A DNA stretch of 64,000 nt from Lachnospiraceae bacterium (GCA_024682555.1 JAIKZD010000114.1:88900-152899), one strand, 5' to 3'; numbered from the stretch's first letter, positions 36,222-46,163 are shown. Notes: generated by a model from the letters alone, not told the origin. Made by a program: numbers and translations.

Positions 36222-37112
36222 TCAGACCCGGTTTCTCAGGCGATCGACTATTCTTTCCAGATCATCTCCCGAGTAAAATTCTATCTCGATCTTTCCGGTA
36301 CCTGCATCTTCACCCGTAATAATAACTCTGGTCCCCAGTTCTTCCGTGAGTTTTTCCTCAAGCTCACGATAGACCGCATCGAGATTGGCATCCTTCTGCT
36401 TTGTCTTCTTCGGTTTTTTGGGACGATCCAGACTCTTTACCAGTTTTTCGGTCTCCCTGACACTCAAGTTTTCATCAAAGACCTGCTGCGCGGTTGTAAT
36501 CTGGAGTTCCTTGTCCTCAATGGGGATAAGGGCCCGCGCGTGACCCGTGGTAAGCTTCTCATCGATTAGCATCTGCTGTACATCATCGGTGAGTTTAAGA
36601 AGACGGAGTGAATTGGTGATCGCGGTCCTGCTCTTGGAAACGCGCTCCGCAACTTCATCCTGCTTCAGATGAAAGACCTCTATAAGCTGCTTGTATGCCC
36701 TGGCTTCCTCAATGGAATTCAGGTTCTCGCGCTGGATGTTCTCAATGAGAGATATCTCGGCAAGCTCCTGCTCGCTCAGATCGTCTTTTACTATCGCAGG
36801 TATCTCTTTAAGATTTGCCAGATGTGCAGCGCGCCATCTGCGCTCGCCCGCCACGATCTCGTAGTGGTCACCTTTACTTACCACAAGGATCGGAGCGACA
36901 ACACCGTGCTGTTTAATGGATTCGGCCAGTTCATTTAATTTGTCTTCATTAAAGGTCTTTCTTGCCTGCTCTTTGTTGGGTTCGATCCTTGTAATGTTAA
37001 TGCTTTGTACCACCTGTCCCTCAGGTATCTTAACACCGGCCATATCGGCAATAGGTGCTGCCGAAGGTATCAGGTTTTCCAGGCCGCCGCCCAGTCCTCT
37101 TCTTTTAGCCAT
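36222..37112 (-). CDS. parB: chromosome partitioning protein ParB (Spo0J), copy 2
   Basis: A 296-residue ParB. It has the N-terminal RRGLGGGLENLIPS peptide for ParA contact, the CTP-binding motifs GERRWRAA (about 89-96) and ENIQRENLNSIEEA, a helix-turn-helix with SRTAITNSLRLL, and a C-terminal dimerisation domain. The parS sites beside it have a CA/TG or TA centre where copy 1 sites have CG. Whether the two ParBs recognise each other's sites is open; the recognition helices differ at several residues. RBS AGGAG before ATG 37112. Confidence 0.95.
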   Translation of the reverse strand: MAKRRGLGGGLENLIPSAAPIADMAGVKIPEGQVVQSINITRIEPNKEQARKTFNEDKLNELAESIKQHGVVAPILVVSKGDHYEIVAGERRWRAAHLANLKEIPAIVKDDLSEQELAEISLIENIQRENLNSIEEARAYKQLIEVFHLKQDEVAERVSKSRTAITNSLRLLKLTDDVQQMLIDEKLTTGHARALIPIEDKELQITTAQQVFDENLSVRETEKLVKSLDRPKKPKKTKQKDANLDAVYRELEEKLTEELGTRVIITGEDAGTGKIEIEFYSGDDLERIVDRLRNRV

Positions 37113-37195
37113 CTCTTTTTCTCCTGTCTTAATATGATATTATACAGAGTTTCGATTCTCTCTGTATCCGGATTCTTATCATCTTTGTCCGGGAA

Positions 37196-37963
37196 TTATC
37201 CGAACTTTCTCTCAATTACTTCTTTGGCCAGCAGTCTGTATGCCTCTGCTCCCGCTGATCTGGGTTCATAAATATTTATCGGCTGTCCATAGCTGGGTGC
37301 CTCGGCAAGTCTGATATTTCGCGGAATTATGGTCGTGTAGACATGCTCCCTGATATTGCTCTTTACATTTTCTACCACCTCGTACGCAAGATTGGTCCTT
37401 GAGTCGTACATGGTAAAGACGATACCGTCCATCTCAAGCTTCTGGTGCATACGCGAACGGATCAGGTTGACTGTATTGAACAGCTGGCTCAGTCCGTCCA
37501 GAGCATAATACTCGCACTGAACAGTGACCAATACCGTATCGGCAGCGGTCATTGCGTTTACGGTAAGCATAGACAGTGACGGAGGACAATCAATAATGAT
37601 GAAATCATAGTTGTTCCTCACTTCTGCCAGCTTATCCCTGAGGATGTACTGCCTGTTTTCCACGTCGATGAAATCAATTTCAGCCCCGGACAGATTGACA
37701 TTTGCCGGGAGAAGGTCCATGCCACCGGCCACCCCGCGGACTACACACTCGTCAAAAGTCTTCTCTCCAAGCATGAGCTCATATATGGTATTTTCTATCT
37801 CGTTTTTCTTAACGCCCACACCGGTGGTGGTGTTTCCCTGCGGATCGATGTCGATGACCAGCACCTTTTGACCCGCCTCCGCAAGGCATGCGCTGAGATT
37901 GATCGCGGTCGTCGTCTTACCGACACCGCCCTTCTGGTTTGCGATTGCGATTGCTCTTCCCAT
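37196..37963 (-). CDS. parA: chromosome partitioning ATPase ParA (Soj), copy 2
   Basis: A 255-residue ATPase with deviant Walker [10 protein letters not shown] (residues 11-19), DIDPQGN and [12 protein letters not shown]. The RBS GAGGAG precedes ATG 37963. parB follows after 83 nt, a larger gap than in copy 1 (34 nt). This is the parA nearest the visible oriC, about 8 kb away, so it is presumably the main chromosomal system. Confidence 0.95.
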   Translation of the reverse strand: MGRAIAIANQKGGVGKTTTAINLSACLAEAGQKVLVIDIDPQGNTTTGVGVKKNEIENTIYELMLGEKTFDECVVRGVAGGMDLLPANVNLSGAEIDFIDVENRQYILRDKLAEVRNNYDFIIIDCPPSLSMLTVNAMTAADTVLVTVQCEYYALDGLSQLFNTVNLIRSRMHQKLEMDGIVFTMYDSRTNLAYEVVENVKSNIREHVYTTIIPRNIRLAEAPSYGQPINIYEPRSAGAEAYRLLAKEVIERKFG

Positions 37964-38097
37964 ATGACTCTCCTCTGTTATTGACTGTTGGCATATGTCT
38001 TATACCGTGTTTTTCTCTGTCGTGACACTGAAACACTATTTTATTTCTTTTTCTGTATTATGGCAATAATCTTTTTGGATTTTTTGAAAAACATAAA

Positions 38098-38113
38098 TGT
38101 TTCATGTGAAACA
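38098..38113. promoter_or_regulatory. parS: parS-like site 1 of copy 2
   Basis: TGTTTCATGTGAAACA, inside a 20-bp AATGTTTC..GAAACATT context, upstream of parA (minus strand). One central base departs from the palindromic consensus. Confidence 0.8.
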
Positions 38114-38192
38114 TTTCTTTTGTTATTCAACATATGGTATCAGAAAATTTATTCAAAACATCGATTTGTGATTTTTGAGACGTGAATAAAAA

Positions 38193-38208
38193 TGTTTCAC
38201 ATGAAACA
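38193..38208. promoter_or_regulatory. parS: parS-like site 2 of copy 2
   Basis: TGTTTCACATGAAACA, the exact reverse complement of site 1, flanked by the same AA/TT bases. It ends 8 bp from the rsmG stop. Confidence 0.8.
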
Positions 38209-38215
38209 TTTTGAA

Positions 38216-39007
38216 TTATAACGGCTTTTTATCCGGTAGTCCTGTTCTTCGCGGATATTTTTCCGGTGTTTCCTTTTCTTTTAGAATAAAGTATAGAGTT
38301 CTGTCATTTGCATGACCGGGCACAGAGTAATCTTCATGCCGCTCACATACGGCACCCAATATCTGCATCGCTTTACCGGCATCGCCGAGCTCGGTATTAT
38401 TCTCATCGAGTGATTTGTATGCCACAAATCTGCCTCCGGTTTTCAGAAAGGGTACTGCATATTCACAGAGAATATTCAGTTTTGCAACAGCTCGCGACGT
38501 GGCAAAATCATAGCGACCACGCAGAGAAACATCCGTGTCCTTTTCATCTTCAGATATGTTTATTATCGATACTGCTTTATTATCGCACAGCTTCAGTTTT
38601 CCCGACGCGGCATCTTCGGCCCTGCCATGGATTATCGTCACATTATCCAGTCCAAGACTGTCCGTTACTTCTTTCAGAAAACGGCATCTTTTGTCCAGGG
38701 CATCCAGAAGAGTAAGCTTCAAAGATGGATTCGTGATCTTAAGGGGAATGCCGGGAAATCCGGCTCCGGTTCCGATGTCTATGAGAGATCTTTCTTCAAA
38801 AGAAACAAATCGCATCGGTGCAATGCTGTCCATGAAGTGCAGTCTGCATACATCAACCGGTTCAGTAATGCGGGTCAGATTTATCTTGGAGTTCCATTCC
38901 ACGAGCAGATCATAATACAAAGAGAATTGATCGATCTGTTTGGCAGATACAGAAAGACCGGTTGCATCCATTTCTTTTCTAAAGATTTCTATCGTATCAT
39001 TTTCCAT
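38216..39007 (-). CDS. rsmG: 16S rRNA (guanine527-N7)-methyltransferase RsmG (GidB), copy 2
   Basis: A 263-residue SAM-dependent methyltransferase with SAM motif LIDIGTGAGFPG at about 73-84, the WNSKINLT segment, and the family C terminus KYPRRTGLPDKKPL. It is longer than copy 1 (240 residues) because of an insertion around KAVSIINISEDEKDTDVSL. The RBS AGGAAGAG precedes ATG 39007. It lies 59 nt after mnmG, and a parS-like site is in that gap. Confidence 0.95.
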   Translation of the reverse strand: MENDTIEIFRKEMDATGLSVSAKQIDQFSLYYDLLVEWNSKINLTRITEPVDVCRLHFMDSIAPMRFVSFEERSLIDIGTGAGFPGIPLKITNPSLKLTLLDALDKRCRFLKEVTDSLGLDNVTIIHGRAEDAASGKLKLCDNKAVSIINISEDEKDTDVSLRGRYDFATSRAVAKLNILCEYAVPFLKTGGRFVAYKSLDENNTELGDAGKAMQILGAVCERHEDYSVPGHANDRTLYFILKEKETPEKYPRRTGLPDKKPL

Positions 39008-39025
39008 GGCTGCTCTCTTCCTTTC

Positions 39026-39041
39026 TGTTTCATATGAAACA
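39026..39041. promoter_or_regulatory. parS: parS-like site 3 of copy 2
   Basis: TGTTTCATATGAAACA, a perfect palindrome with a TA centre, in the mnmG-rsmG gap. With the other two sites it shows that copy 2 sites all avoid the CG centre. Confidence 0.7.
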
Positions 39042-39066
39042 CAGTATAAACATTCAGGATCCGCCG

Positions 39067-40959
39067 TTATCTTTTCCTTGCTTCAAGATAAATCATCAGT
39101 ACAGATATGTCAGCAGGAGTTACACCTGCAAGTCGTGAAGCCTGTCCGATATTCGCCGGACGGTACTGTTTTAATTTCTGTCTCGCCTCCAGTCTGAGCG
39201 AACCGACATCGTCGTAATCTATGTTCTCAGGTATATGGCGCTGCTCTGCTTTTTTGAACTGCCTGACCTGTCTTTCCTGCCTTTCAAGGTATCCGGCGTA
39301 TCGCAGATCTATCTCCACCTGTTCCGTAACCTCTCCGGGCAAAGGCTTTCTTTCGGGATCAAGAGGTGCGAGTATTTCATAACTGAGTTCCGGTCTGTTC
39401 ATCAGCTGCGCAAGAGACATTCCCGTTTTTAAAAGAGCACTTCCGTGTTCTTCCATAAACCTCTGCACGTTGGGAGATGCTCCCAGCTGACAGCTTCTTA
39501 AGCGTTCCTTCTCTTCCTCGATCAGTCTTTTCTTTTCCCGAAGTGCCGTGATCTCTTCTTCTGTGATAAGACCAACAGCATATCCTTTTTCCCTCAGGCG
39601 AAGATCTGCATTGTCCTGTCTTAAGAGCAGTCTGTATTCCGCCCTCGATGTCATCATTCTGTAAGGCTCGTTGTTCTCTTTTGTGACCAGATCATCTACA
39701 AGAACCCCGATATATCCCTCCGAGCGATCGATGATCATAGGATCTTTCCCGTGAAACTTCATGGCCGCATTTATGCCTGCGTAAAGACCCTGTGCCGCCG
39801 CTTCCTCATATCCGCTGGATCCGTTTATCTGTCCGGCACAATACAGACCATGGATATCTCTGATTTCGAGTTCGTTTGTCAGCTGACCCGGGCAAAGACA
39901 GTCATATTCTATGGCATAGGCATGCTTCACTATCTTTGCATTCTCAAGTCCTGGCACCGTCCGGTACATCTGTTCCTGTACATCTTCAGGCATTGATGAA
40001 CTCATTCCGTCGACATAAAGCTCGTTGGTATACAGTCCTTCCGGCTCTATGAATACCTGGTGTCTTTCATGGTCGGGGAATTTTACAACCTTATCCTCTA
40101 TGGATGGACAATATCTGGGACCTACTCCTTCAATGATACCCGCAAAAAGAGGTGATCTGTCCAGATTGTTTCTGATTATCTCATGAGTCTTTTCATTTGT
40201 ATAAGTCAGATAACATGAGACCTGCTCCTTCCTCAATGTTTCCGGATCGGTGGAATATGAAAACGGAATGACCGGATCGTCACCCTTCTGCTCGGTCATC
40301 TTTGACAGGTCGACTGTCCTGCCGTCCATTCTCGCGGGAGTTCCTGTCTTAAAACGGCGCAGCTTCACTCCCAGATTTTCAAGTGAGGGAGAAAGTGACA
40401 TGGACCTCACCATTCCGTTGGGTCCCGTTTCGGCAATCGCTTCGCCGCACAGACATCTTGATCTCCCATATGTACCTGTACAAACTATGACAATACCTGC
40501 ATTATAAATGATGCCTGTATCTATCCTTACTCCTGTGATCTGCTTTGCCCCGGACCCATTGACCGAAGGTTCCGCCAGGATCTCTGTTACTTCTGCCTGT
40601 TTGATCTCGAGATTATCCTGTTCCTCAAGTACTCTTCTCATCTCGATCGAGTACCTGTGCTTGTCAGCCTGAACTCTCAGCGAATGAACCGCCGGTCCCT
40701 TGGAAGTATTCAACATTTTGGACTGTAGAAAAATCTTATCCGTGACCTTTGCCATCTCTCCGCCGAGCGCATCGATCTCACGGACAAGATGTCCCTTGGA
40801 AGATCCACCGATGTGAGGATTGCACGGCATGAATGCCACATTGTCTACACTCATTGTGAAGATGATAGTCTTAAGACCAAGCCTTGCGCAGGCCAGTGCT
40901 GCTTCGCATCCGGCATGTCCCGCTCCTATTATTATCGAATCATATTCATGAGATATCAT
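39067..40959 (-). CDS. mnmG: tRNA uridine-5-carboxymethylaminomethyl enzyme MnmG (GidA), copy 2
   Basis: A 630-residue FAD enzyme and partner of MnmE. FAD motif GAGHAG (residues 12-17), [33 protein letters not shown], and the C-terminal [12 protein letters not shown] with TPADISVLMIYL. Normal length. Arginine is often CGN here, unlike copy 1. A 301-bp gap separates it from mnmE and contains an inverted-repeat element. Confidence 0.97.
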   Translation of the reverse strand: MISHEYDSIIIGAGHAGCEAALACARLGLKTIIFTMSVDNVAFMPCNPHIGGSSKGHLVREIDALGGEMAKVTDKIFLQSKMLNTSKGPAVHSLRVQADKHRYSIEMRRVLEEQDNLEIKQAEVTEILAEPSVNGSGAKQITGVRIDTGIIYNAGIVIVCTGTYGRSRCLCGEAIAETGPNGMVRSMSLSPSLENLGVKLRRFKTGTPARMDGRTVDLSKMTEQKGDDPVIPFSYSTDPETLRKEQVSCYLTYTNEKTHEIIRNNLDRSPLFAGIIEGVGPRYCPSIEDKVVKFPDHERHQVFIEPEGLYTNELYVDGMSSSMPEDVQEQMYRTVPGLENAKIVKHAYAIEYDCLCPGQLTNELEIRDIHGLYCAGQINGSSGYEEAAAQGLYAGINAAMKFHGKDPMIIDRSEGYIGVLVDDLVTKENNEPYRMMTSRAEYRLLLRQDNADLRLREKGYAVGLITEEEITALREKKRLIEEEKERLRSCQLGASPNVQRFMEEHGSALLKTGMSLAQLMNRPELSYEILAPLDPERKPLPGEVTEQVEIDLRYAGYLERQERQVRQFKKAEQRHIPENIDYDDVGSLRLEARQKLKQYRPANIGQASRLAGVTPADISVLMIYLEARKR

Positions 40960-41009
40960 ATATTCGGCCTCGCATACTCTTGTATGGATATCTGATACAG
41001 ATTTTCACA

Positions 41010-41229
41010 CTTCGGAGGGACGGGGGTCCATCCCGGACGCCGCTATCCCGCCGTATTCCATGCGACGCCCTTTTGCGCCGCCGGTTTATTGAACGCGCTC
41101 GCCTTGAACAGATTGCCTTTCACTGAAACTATGGCTCGCTTGAACGCCATAAAACGGCGGCGCTGCATCTGCATGGAATCCGGCGCTCTGACGCCAAGGC
41201 GCCCGTTACGGACCCCCGTTCCTCCGAAG
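41010..41229. repeat. MITE-like inverted-repeat element between mnmE and mnmG
   Basis: Twenty-bp ends CTTCGGAGGGACGGGGGTCC (41010-41029) and GGACCCCCGTTCCTCCGAAG (41210-41229) are inverted repeats with one mismatch. Inside, ATTCCATGC and GCATGGAAT, and GCGCCGCC and GGCGGCGC, are also inversely placed. It fills most of the 40960-41260 gap, is more G+C-rich than the flanking genes and has no coding frame of note. There is no equivalent in the 53-bp copy 1 gap. Confidence 0.65.
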
Positions 41230-41260
41230 CTCGCTTAGTTCTGATATATCCTATCGGGTT

Positions 41261-42673
41261 TCACTTTCCCATGCAGAATGTAGAAAAAATCTCATCTACG
41301 AGATCTTCGCCCACTTCCTCACCGATGATCTCACCCAGGCACCGGTATGCCTCCATCAGATCCACAGTATAGAGATCCTCGCTCATACCGCTCTCGATTG
41401 TTTCTGTCAGAGCGCACAACGCAGACCGTGCCGCTTCGAGCAGTTCTTTGTGCCTTGCGTGCGTTATGACTATATCGTCTGTGTTCAGAACACCTTTTCT
41501 GAACATATCCCGTATCTTATCCGCGAGCTGTTCATATCCCTCTCCGGTCTTTGCCGACATATAAACACAGTCCTCAGAAGATAATTCACCGGTCAGTACA
41601 GCCTCGTCAGCTATATCCGTCTTATTCGCGATCAATATGCGCCTGCGGTTTTTGGTTTCTCTATAGAGAGTAAGCAGCTGTTCATCCGGCTTTTTTGTAA
41701 GATCAACAACAAAAAGTATCAGCTCGGCATCGTCCATGGCCCTGCGCGCACGCTCGATACCTGTTTTTTCAATAATATCCCGCTCCCTTTCCGAGCCGTC
41801 GGAAATACCTGCGGTATCAGTGACTTTAAGCACGATATCGCCGATGCGGATCTTCTCTTCGATGGTATCTCTCGTAGTTCCGGGTATCGGTGACACGATC
41901 GCTCTGTCATATCCCGCAAGGAGATTCATCAGCGAAGATTTACCTGCATTGGGTCTTCCGACAATGACCGTTCTTACACCCTCACGCATCATCATGCCAT
42001 TAGACGAGCCGTTTATCATATCTGTCAGTTTGCTTATCGTGTCTGATATTACAGGCATCAGTCTTGACGAATAATCCTCAAGAAGAGCAGCATAGCTTTC
42101 CGGATCGTCGAGAGAAGCTTCAATGAACGCGCTCTCATGCAAAAGACATTTACGCAGCCCACCTATCTTTAATTTCAACTCTCCGCTTATCTGTCTTTGG
42201 GCGTTTTTCAGGGAAAAATCACTGTCGGCAGCGATAATGTCCATCACTGCCTCTGCCTGGGTCAGATCGATGCGTCCGTTAAGAAATGCTCTTTTGGTAA
42301 ATTCTCCGGGCTTTGCCAGGCGGACACCCATTGTCTTTCCGGCTTCTATAACTCTCTCCAGCACGCGGGACAAAACATATACACCGCCGTGGCACTGAAG
42401 CTCCGCCATGTCCTCACCGGTATATGAATGCGGGGCTTTGAAGAACACGGCCATTACCTCGTCGATCCGGTTTCCATCTTCTCCCGCGACATATCCGTAG
42501 CGCAAAAATCCCGCGGGAGAACCTGTAAGAACATGTTCCCCGCGGGCATTCTCAAAAACCATGTCTGCGACAGACAAAGCCTCTCTGCCGCTGATCCTCA
42601 CTATGCCGATCCCGGCCGGCGCCTGTGCAGTGGCTATAGCCGCGATCGTATCATCGCTGTCCGGTCCCATCAC
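41261..42673 (-). CDS. mnmE: tRNA modification GTPase MnmE, copy 2
   Basis: A full-length 470-residue protein with the N-terminal folate-binding domain (TIAAIATAQAPAGIGIVRIS), helical domain, inserted G domain (GRPNAGKS, TTRD, DTAG, NKTD) and the C-terminal FCMGK cysteine motif. It starts at GTG 42673 (or the ATG at 42670), overlapping the jag stop (GTGA), so translation is coupled. It gives the expected N terminus for the truncated copy 1. Confidence 0.96.
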   Translation of the reverse strand: MMGPDSDDTIAAIATAQAPAGIGIVRISGREALSVADMVFENARGEHVLTGSPAGFLRYGYVAGEDGNRIDEVMAVFFKAPHSYTGEDMAELQCHGGVYVLSRVLERVIEAGKTMGVRLAKPGEFTKRAFLNGRIDLTQAEAVMDIIAADSDFSLKNAQRQISGELKLKIGGLRKCLLHESAFIEASLDDPESYAALLEDYSSRLMPVISDTISKLTDMINGSSNGMMMREGVRTVIVGRPNAGKSSLMNLLAGYDRAIVSPIPGTTRDTIEEKIRIGDIVLKVTDTAGISDGSERERDIIEKTGIERARRAMDDAELILFVVDLTKKPDEQLLTLYRETKNRRRILIANKTDIADEAVLTGELSSEDCVYMSAKTGEGYEQLADKIRDMFRKGVLNTDDIVITHARHKELLEAARSALCALTETIESGMSEDLYTVDLMEAYRCLGEIIGEEVGEDLVDEIFSTFCMGK

Positions 42674-43440
42674 TTGAGGGTAACTACCACCCTCCTGTAA
42701 GGATCCTCTCCCTCACTGTGGGTAGTGACAAATCTGTCGTGCTGGAGTGCAGCATGTATGATCCTTCTCTCATATGGATTCATGGGCTCAAGCGACATAC
42801 TGCTGCGGCTCTTTCTCACTTTATATGCGATGTTCTTTGCAAGTATCTCCAGGGTCTCCTTGCGGCGTTCCCTGTAACCCTCGGTGTCGAGTTTCACATG
42901 AATATAATTCTCTTCTTCCTTGTTGACTGTAAGAGATACAAGATACTGAAGCGCATCAAGAGTCTGTCCGCGCTTGCCGATCAGCACTCCCATATCATCT
43001 CCCTTTAAGTCGATCGAAAGCACATCATCCATATTGTCATAGGTTGCCTCCATATTGACCGGAAGCTGCATTGCGGCAAATACGTCATTCAGGAACTTCT
43101 TAGCCCTTTCGATGACTGCATCCCCGTTGACATTTGAAGGTTCTTTTTTCTCTTCATCTTTCACTGGTGCGATCTCTTCCTCACGGAGTGCGGGAGCTTC
43201 TTTAACGGCAGGCTCCCCGGCTTCTTTTTCTTCCTCCTCGGCGCGGATGATGGGACCTGCGCCCTTTACCCTGGCCTTGATCACAGCCGGCTTTACCGCG
43301 ATGCCAAGAAATCCTGAAGAACCCTCGGATATGACCTCATACTCAAGCTCATCGCTTGTTACCATCAGCTGTTCACATGCTTCGGTAATGGCATCCTCCA
43401 CCGACTTGGAACTGAACTGCAGATAATCCATATCTTCCAT
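42670..43440 (-). CDS. jag: RNA-binding protein Jag/KhpB
   Basis: A 256-residue protein with the Jag_N domain (about 1-55, with SSGFLGI), an acidic Glu-rich linker (about 65-105), a KH domain (LSIDLKGDDMGVLIGKRGQT, GxxG motif) and a C-terminal R3H domain (MNPYERRIIHAALQ). It binds RNA as a partner of KhpA and is usually linked to yidC, as here (17 nt gap). The RBS AGGAGG precedes ATG 43440. Confidence 0.94.
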   Translation of the reverse strand: MEDMDYLQFSSKSVEDAITEACEQLMVTSDELEYEVISEGSSGFLGIAVKPAVIKARVKGAGPIIRAEEEEKEAGEPAVKEAPALREEEIAPVKDEEKKEPSNVNGDAVIERAKKFLNDVFAAMQLPVNMEATYDNMDDVLSIDLKGDDMGVLIGKRGQTLDALQYLVSLTVNKEEENYIHVKLDTEGYRERRKETLEILAKNIAYKVRKSRSSMSLEPMNPYERRIIHAALQHDRFVTTHSEGEDPYRRVVVTLK

Positions 43441-43457
43441 ATCTTATAACCTCCTGT

Positions 43458-44774
43458 TTACTCGGTTTTATTATTGAAGTCCTGAACCATGTTGGCTTTT
43501 GCAAGGAGCGAGTTTTTCGAGGCCTTTCCGCTCTTATAGATATCGTTTGCATTGGTCATCGCTTTTTCCTTGTCCGCTTCATTCACCTTTGACTGGAAAC
43601 CGCTTGCATCTACCGTGTTTCTGGTTCTCATCTGCGCATATTTATTCATATTTGCTGTGACATCGCCGCGCTTCTTCTGTTTTTCCCTGTATTTTTCCTC
43701 ATTCTTTGCGATCTGCGCGTCGATATCGATGCTGTCTATGTGTTTGTTGATGAAGACCTGCTGGATACTTCTTATGACTGAACCCGCGATCCAGTAAAGT
43801 CCCATACCTGAAGGAAGTGATAGGCAGAAGAACGCACTCATGAGAGGCATCATTGTGTTCATCATCTTCATGGATTGCTGCATCTGCGCCGCCTGATCAT
43901 TGGGATCGGCTTTCTTGTCATTTCCGCCGGTAGCCGTGGGCATGAGTTTCACGTTGACCCACTGAGTGAAGGCTGCCAGGAAAGGTATGCACAGTGCAAG
44001 AATAAGCATGCCGAAAGACTTGTCAGCCCATGCGTTCTTAAGAGTATACAGGGGGGTATCACCGATATTCAGGAAGAAAAACGTGTTGACCCTTGTAATC
44101 TGTTCGTGCGTGCTGTTGATGATATCCGTGAGTGACGGGAAAGTAGCTGCCAGAGAATTCCAGTCAGCCGTCGACGCCTTGTTTAACACATCGATATATG
44201 TGTTCTGCGTAAATGTATTGGCGGCATCAAGGATAAATGCCTCGTCCGTAAACTGCTTCTTGTACTGCATCGCTGCCTGCAGTTCCTGCAGGAACTCAGA
44301 TGTTCCGCTCGTGGAGATGAGCTGCTGCACGAGAGGAATATACATTTCCTTTACCTGTGTGACATATGCGGGGATCGCATTGATAACACGATAGAGAGCA
44401 AATAGGATAGGCATCTGGATCAGCAGCTGGACACAGCTTCCGGCGGATGATACGCCGTACTTGCCGTAGAGATCCTTGATCTCCTGCTGCTGCATCATCA
44501 TTGAATTCTGGTCCGTCTTTCCCTTGTATTTAGCCTGAATGGCCTGAAGCTCGGGGTTCATCTTGGCCGAGAGCTTGGAGAATTTCTGCTGACGGATGGT
44601 CAGGGGCATCAGACACATGTATATGACAAAGGTGAAAATTATGATGCTGAGGCCTACGTTCGGAATACCTATCGCATCCAGCAAAAAGTATATTCCGTTC
44701 ATCAGTTTACCCAGGATCCATGCAATGGGTCCCAGGATTTTTCCCTCATACTGCGATAAAACCATAATACTCAA
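43458..44774 (-). CDS. yidC: membrane protein insertase YidC/Oxa1
   Basis: A 438-residue five-helix insertase that places proteins in the cytoplasmic membrane with or without SecYEG. Family segments: [30 protein letters not shown], with the helical hairpin, and [21 protein letters not shown] near the last helix; a charged C-terminal tail follows. The loop between helices 2 and 3 carries a long insertion. The start is TTG 44774 (overlapping the yidD stop, with AGAGGA upstream) or ATG 44765. No lipobox is visible. Confidence 0.94.
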   Translation of the reverse strand: MSIMVLSQYEGKILGPIAWILGKLMNGIYFLLDAIGIPNVGLSIIIFTFVIYMCLMPLTIRQQKFSKLSAKMNPELQAIQAKYKGKTDQNSMMMQQQEIKDLYGKYGVSSAGSCVQLLIQMPILFALYRVINAIPAYVTQVKEMYIPLVQQLISTSGTSEFLQELQAAMQYKKQFTDEAFILDAANTFTQNTYIDVLNKASTADWNSLAATFPSLTDIINSTHEQITRVNTFFFLNIGDTPLYTLKNAWADKSFGMLILALCIPFLAAFTQWVNVKLMPTATGGNDKKADPNDQAAQMQQSMKMMNTMMPLMSAFFCLSLPSGMGLYWIAGSVIRSIQQVFINKHIDSIDIDAQIAKNEEKYREKQKKRGDVTANMNKYAQMRTRNTVDASGFQSKVNEADKEKAMTNANDIYKSGKASKNSLLAKANMVQDFNNKTE

Positions 44775-45091
44775 TAGTCTGTCCTCTTCTTTACGATAGG
44801 TCTCATGCGGGTATTTCCCGCTTCGAGATTTCCATTGACAAAAAACTTCCTGCTCTCATTTCTTCCAATTAAAGAAAATGCAACAGGCACGGGATCATAG
44901 CCTCCCGAAGAAAACGGATTACAGCGGAGTATCCTCCACATGCCCAGGATGATCCCCTTGATCGGACCATACTTTCTGATCGCCTCCTCGGTATATGTGG
45001 AACAGGAAGGAATATAGGGACATTTTGTCCTTTTATAAGGAGAAATGAACCGTCTGTAAAGCCTGATCAAACGGATAAGAAACTCTCTCAT
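44771..45091 (-). CDS. yidD: membrane protein insertion efficiency factor YidD
   Basis: A 106-residue protein with the signature [20 protein letters not shown] and the following [17 protein letters not shown]. It has an N-terminal amphipathic helix ([14 protein letters not shown]). It helps YidC-dependent insertion. It overlaps rnpA upstream by four bases and yidC downstream, so the three are translationally coupled. Confidence 0.95.
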   Translation of the reverse strand: MREFLIRLIRLYRRFISPYKRTKCPYIPSCSTYTEEAIRKYGPIKGIILGMWRILRCNPFSSGGYDPVPVAFSLIGRNESRKFFVNGNLEAGNTRMRPIVKKRTDY

Positions 45092-45432
45092 AACCTGTTT
45101 TCACCCGGATCATAGATCCTAAGCCTCGCCGCGAGCTTTCTGAAGGAATTCCTTAATTCGGAAAAATCATTGCTTGCGCCTGTTCTTGCGATCACCACAA
45201 GCCGTATGCCATCTGTCAGGTGCGGTTCCTCAGCTCTTGATATTTCCTTGAAGCGTCTCTTAAAGAGATGTCTCTTTACGCTGTTTCCGTACTTTTTTCC
45301 CACGGATACACCCATGGCACAGTCATCGTGCTCACGGCTCTTTGAAGCATAGAGTACGATATTTCTGTCGGCTGTGGATCTGCCGGTTTTATAGATTTCC
45401 CTGAATTCGGGGTCAGCCTTGATAAACCTCAT
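45088..45432 (-). CDS. rnpA: ribonuclease P protein component
   Basis: The basic protein subunit of RNase P, which matures tRNA 5' ends. Family pattern: [10 protein letters not shown], then [24 protein letters not shown], the RNR-like basic helix. I prefer ATG 45432 ([10 protein letters not shown], 114 residues) because it matches the family N terminus; GTG 45474 would add 14 residues. Neither has a convincing RBS. It lies between rpmH and yidD as in most bacteria. Confidence 0.92.
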   Translation of the reverse strand: MRFIKADPEFREIYKTGRSTADRNIVLYASKSREHDDCAMGVSVGKKYGNSVKRHLFKRRFKEISRAEEPHLTDGIRLVVIARTGASNDFSELRNSFRKLAARLRIYDPGENRL

Positions 45433-45550
45433 TTGATCAGAATCGGACCGGATCCGGAAATCTCCTATTCGCACAAAAAGCCCAAAGCGTCAGCCTCGGG
45501 CCGGATATCCGTTACTGCTTGGAGTATGCGGTATATTATGCTATACCCGC

Positions 45551-45685
45551 TCAGGCTGATAATCTCTTTCTGCCCTTTGCCCTTCTGGCAGCAAGAACCT
45601 TTCTTCCGCCTGTGGTGCTCATTCTTGAACGAAAACCGTGCACTCTTTTTCTCTGCAGCCTGTGAGGCTGAAATGTCATTTTCAT
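45551..45685 (-). CDS. rpmH: 50S ribosomal protein L34
   Basis: A 44-residue basic protein with the family pattern [20 protein letters not shown] and a C-terminal [18 protein letters not shown]. The RBS GGAGG precedes ATG 45685. It is the first gene of the leftward rpmH-rnpA-yidD-yidC-jag-mnmE transcript at oriC. Confidence 0.98.
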   Translation of the reverse strand: MKMTFQPHRLQRKRVHGFRSRMSTTGGRKVLAARRAKGRKRLSA

Positions 45686-45765
45686 GATAATTACCTCCGA
45701 ATAAAAAAACGATGATCTATGCACTCTGACGGGAAGATCTGTTCTCCCGACAGGCGTGCTGAATT

Positions 45766-45794
45766 ATTATAAAGAAGAAACTCACTCCCGTCAA
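45766..45794 (-). promoter_or_regulatory. rpmH promoter
   Basis: On the minus strand, TTGACG (45794-45789), a 17-bp spacer and a perfect TATAAT (45771-45766), about 80 bp upstream of the rpmH start. Confidence 0.8.
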
Positions 45795-46133
45795 GCATAG
45801 AAAACCGTGAAAAAATAATAAAAAAAAGGCGGTACCACATATTGTTCAAAATTTTTAATCCACAACAAAATGTTGAAAAAGTTGAAAACTCGTGGGTACA
45901 GAAAATTGTCCCAAGTTATCCACATTTACTGTTGGAAAATGTGGATAACTTTGTTTTATTTCCTCTGTTATTAAATTGATGTATTGTATTCTGCCTTTTA
46001 TCAATGTTAATGAGCTATGTGGATAACGTCCACTTTTTCCACATAATAAAAATCTTTACTTTTTTTATATGAATTTTCCACCCTTCTTCCCCGCGTTTGC
46101 ACTTCCAAAACAAATATTCTATAATGATGTGAA
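45795..46133. other. oriC: chromosomal replication origin oriC (upstream of dnaA)
   Basis: An A+T-rich gene-free region between rpmH and dnaA. Perfect DnaA boxes TTATCCACA are at 45916-45924 (plus), 45940-45948 (minus) and 46018-46026 (minus). Near matches are at 45856-45864 (TAATCCACA) and 46035-46043 (TTTTCCACA). The T- and A-runs around 46041-46080 are a candidate unwinding element. A further near box is at 47602-47610, between dnaA and dnaN. The whole stretch 45686-46163 has no gene. Confidence 0.92.
46097..46125 (+). promoter_or_regulatory. dnaA promoter
   Basis: TTGCAC (46097-46102), 17-bp spacer, TATAAT (46120-46125). The start of transcription would fall near 46132, which makes GTG 46134 an unlikely translation start. 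Confidence 0.65.
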
Positions 46134-46163
46134 GTGTCAGAAGTCAGATTTATCGAGGTATCT

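Noticed and set aside
46134..46163. GTG 46134 as the dnaA start
   Set aside because: It would lie about two bases after the predicted transcription start and has no RBS; ATG 46164 fits better.
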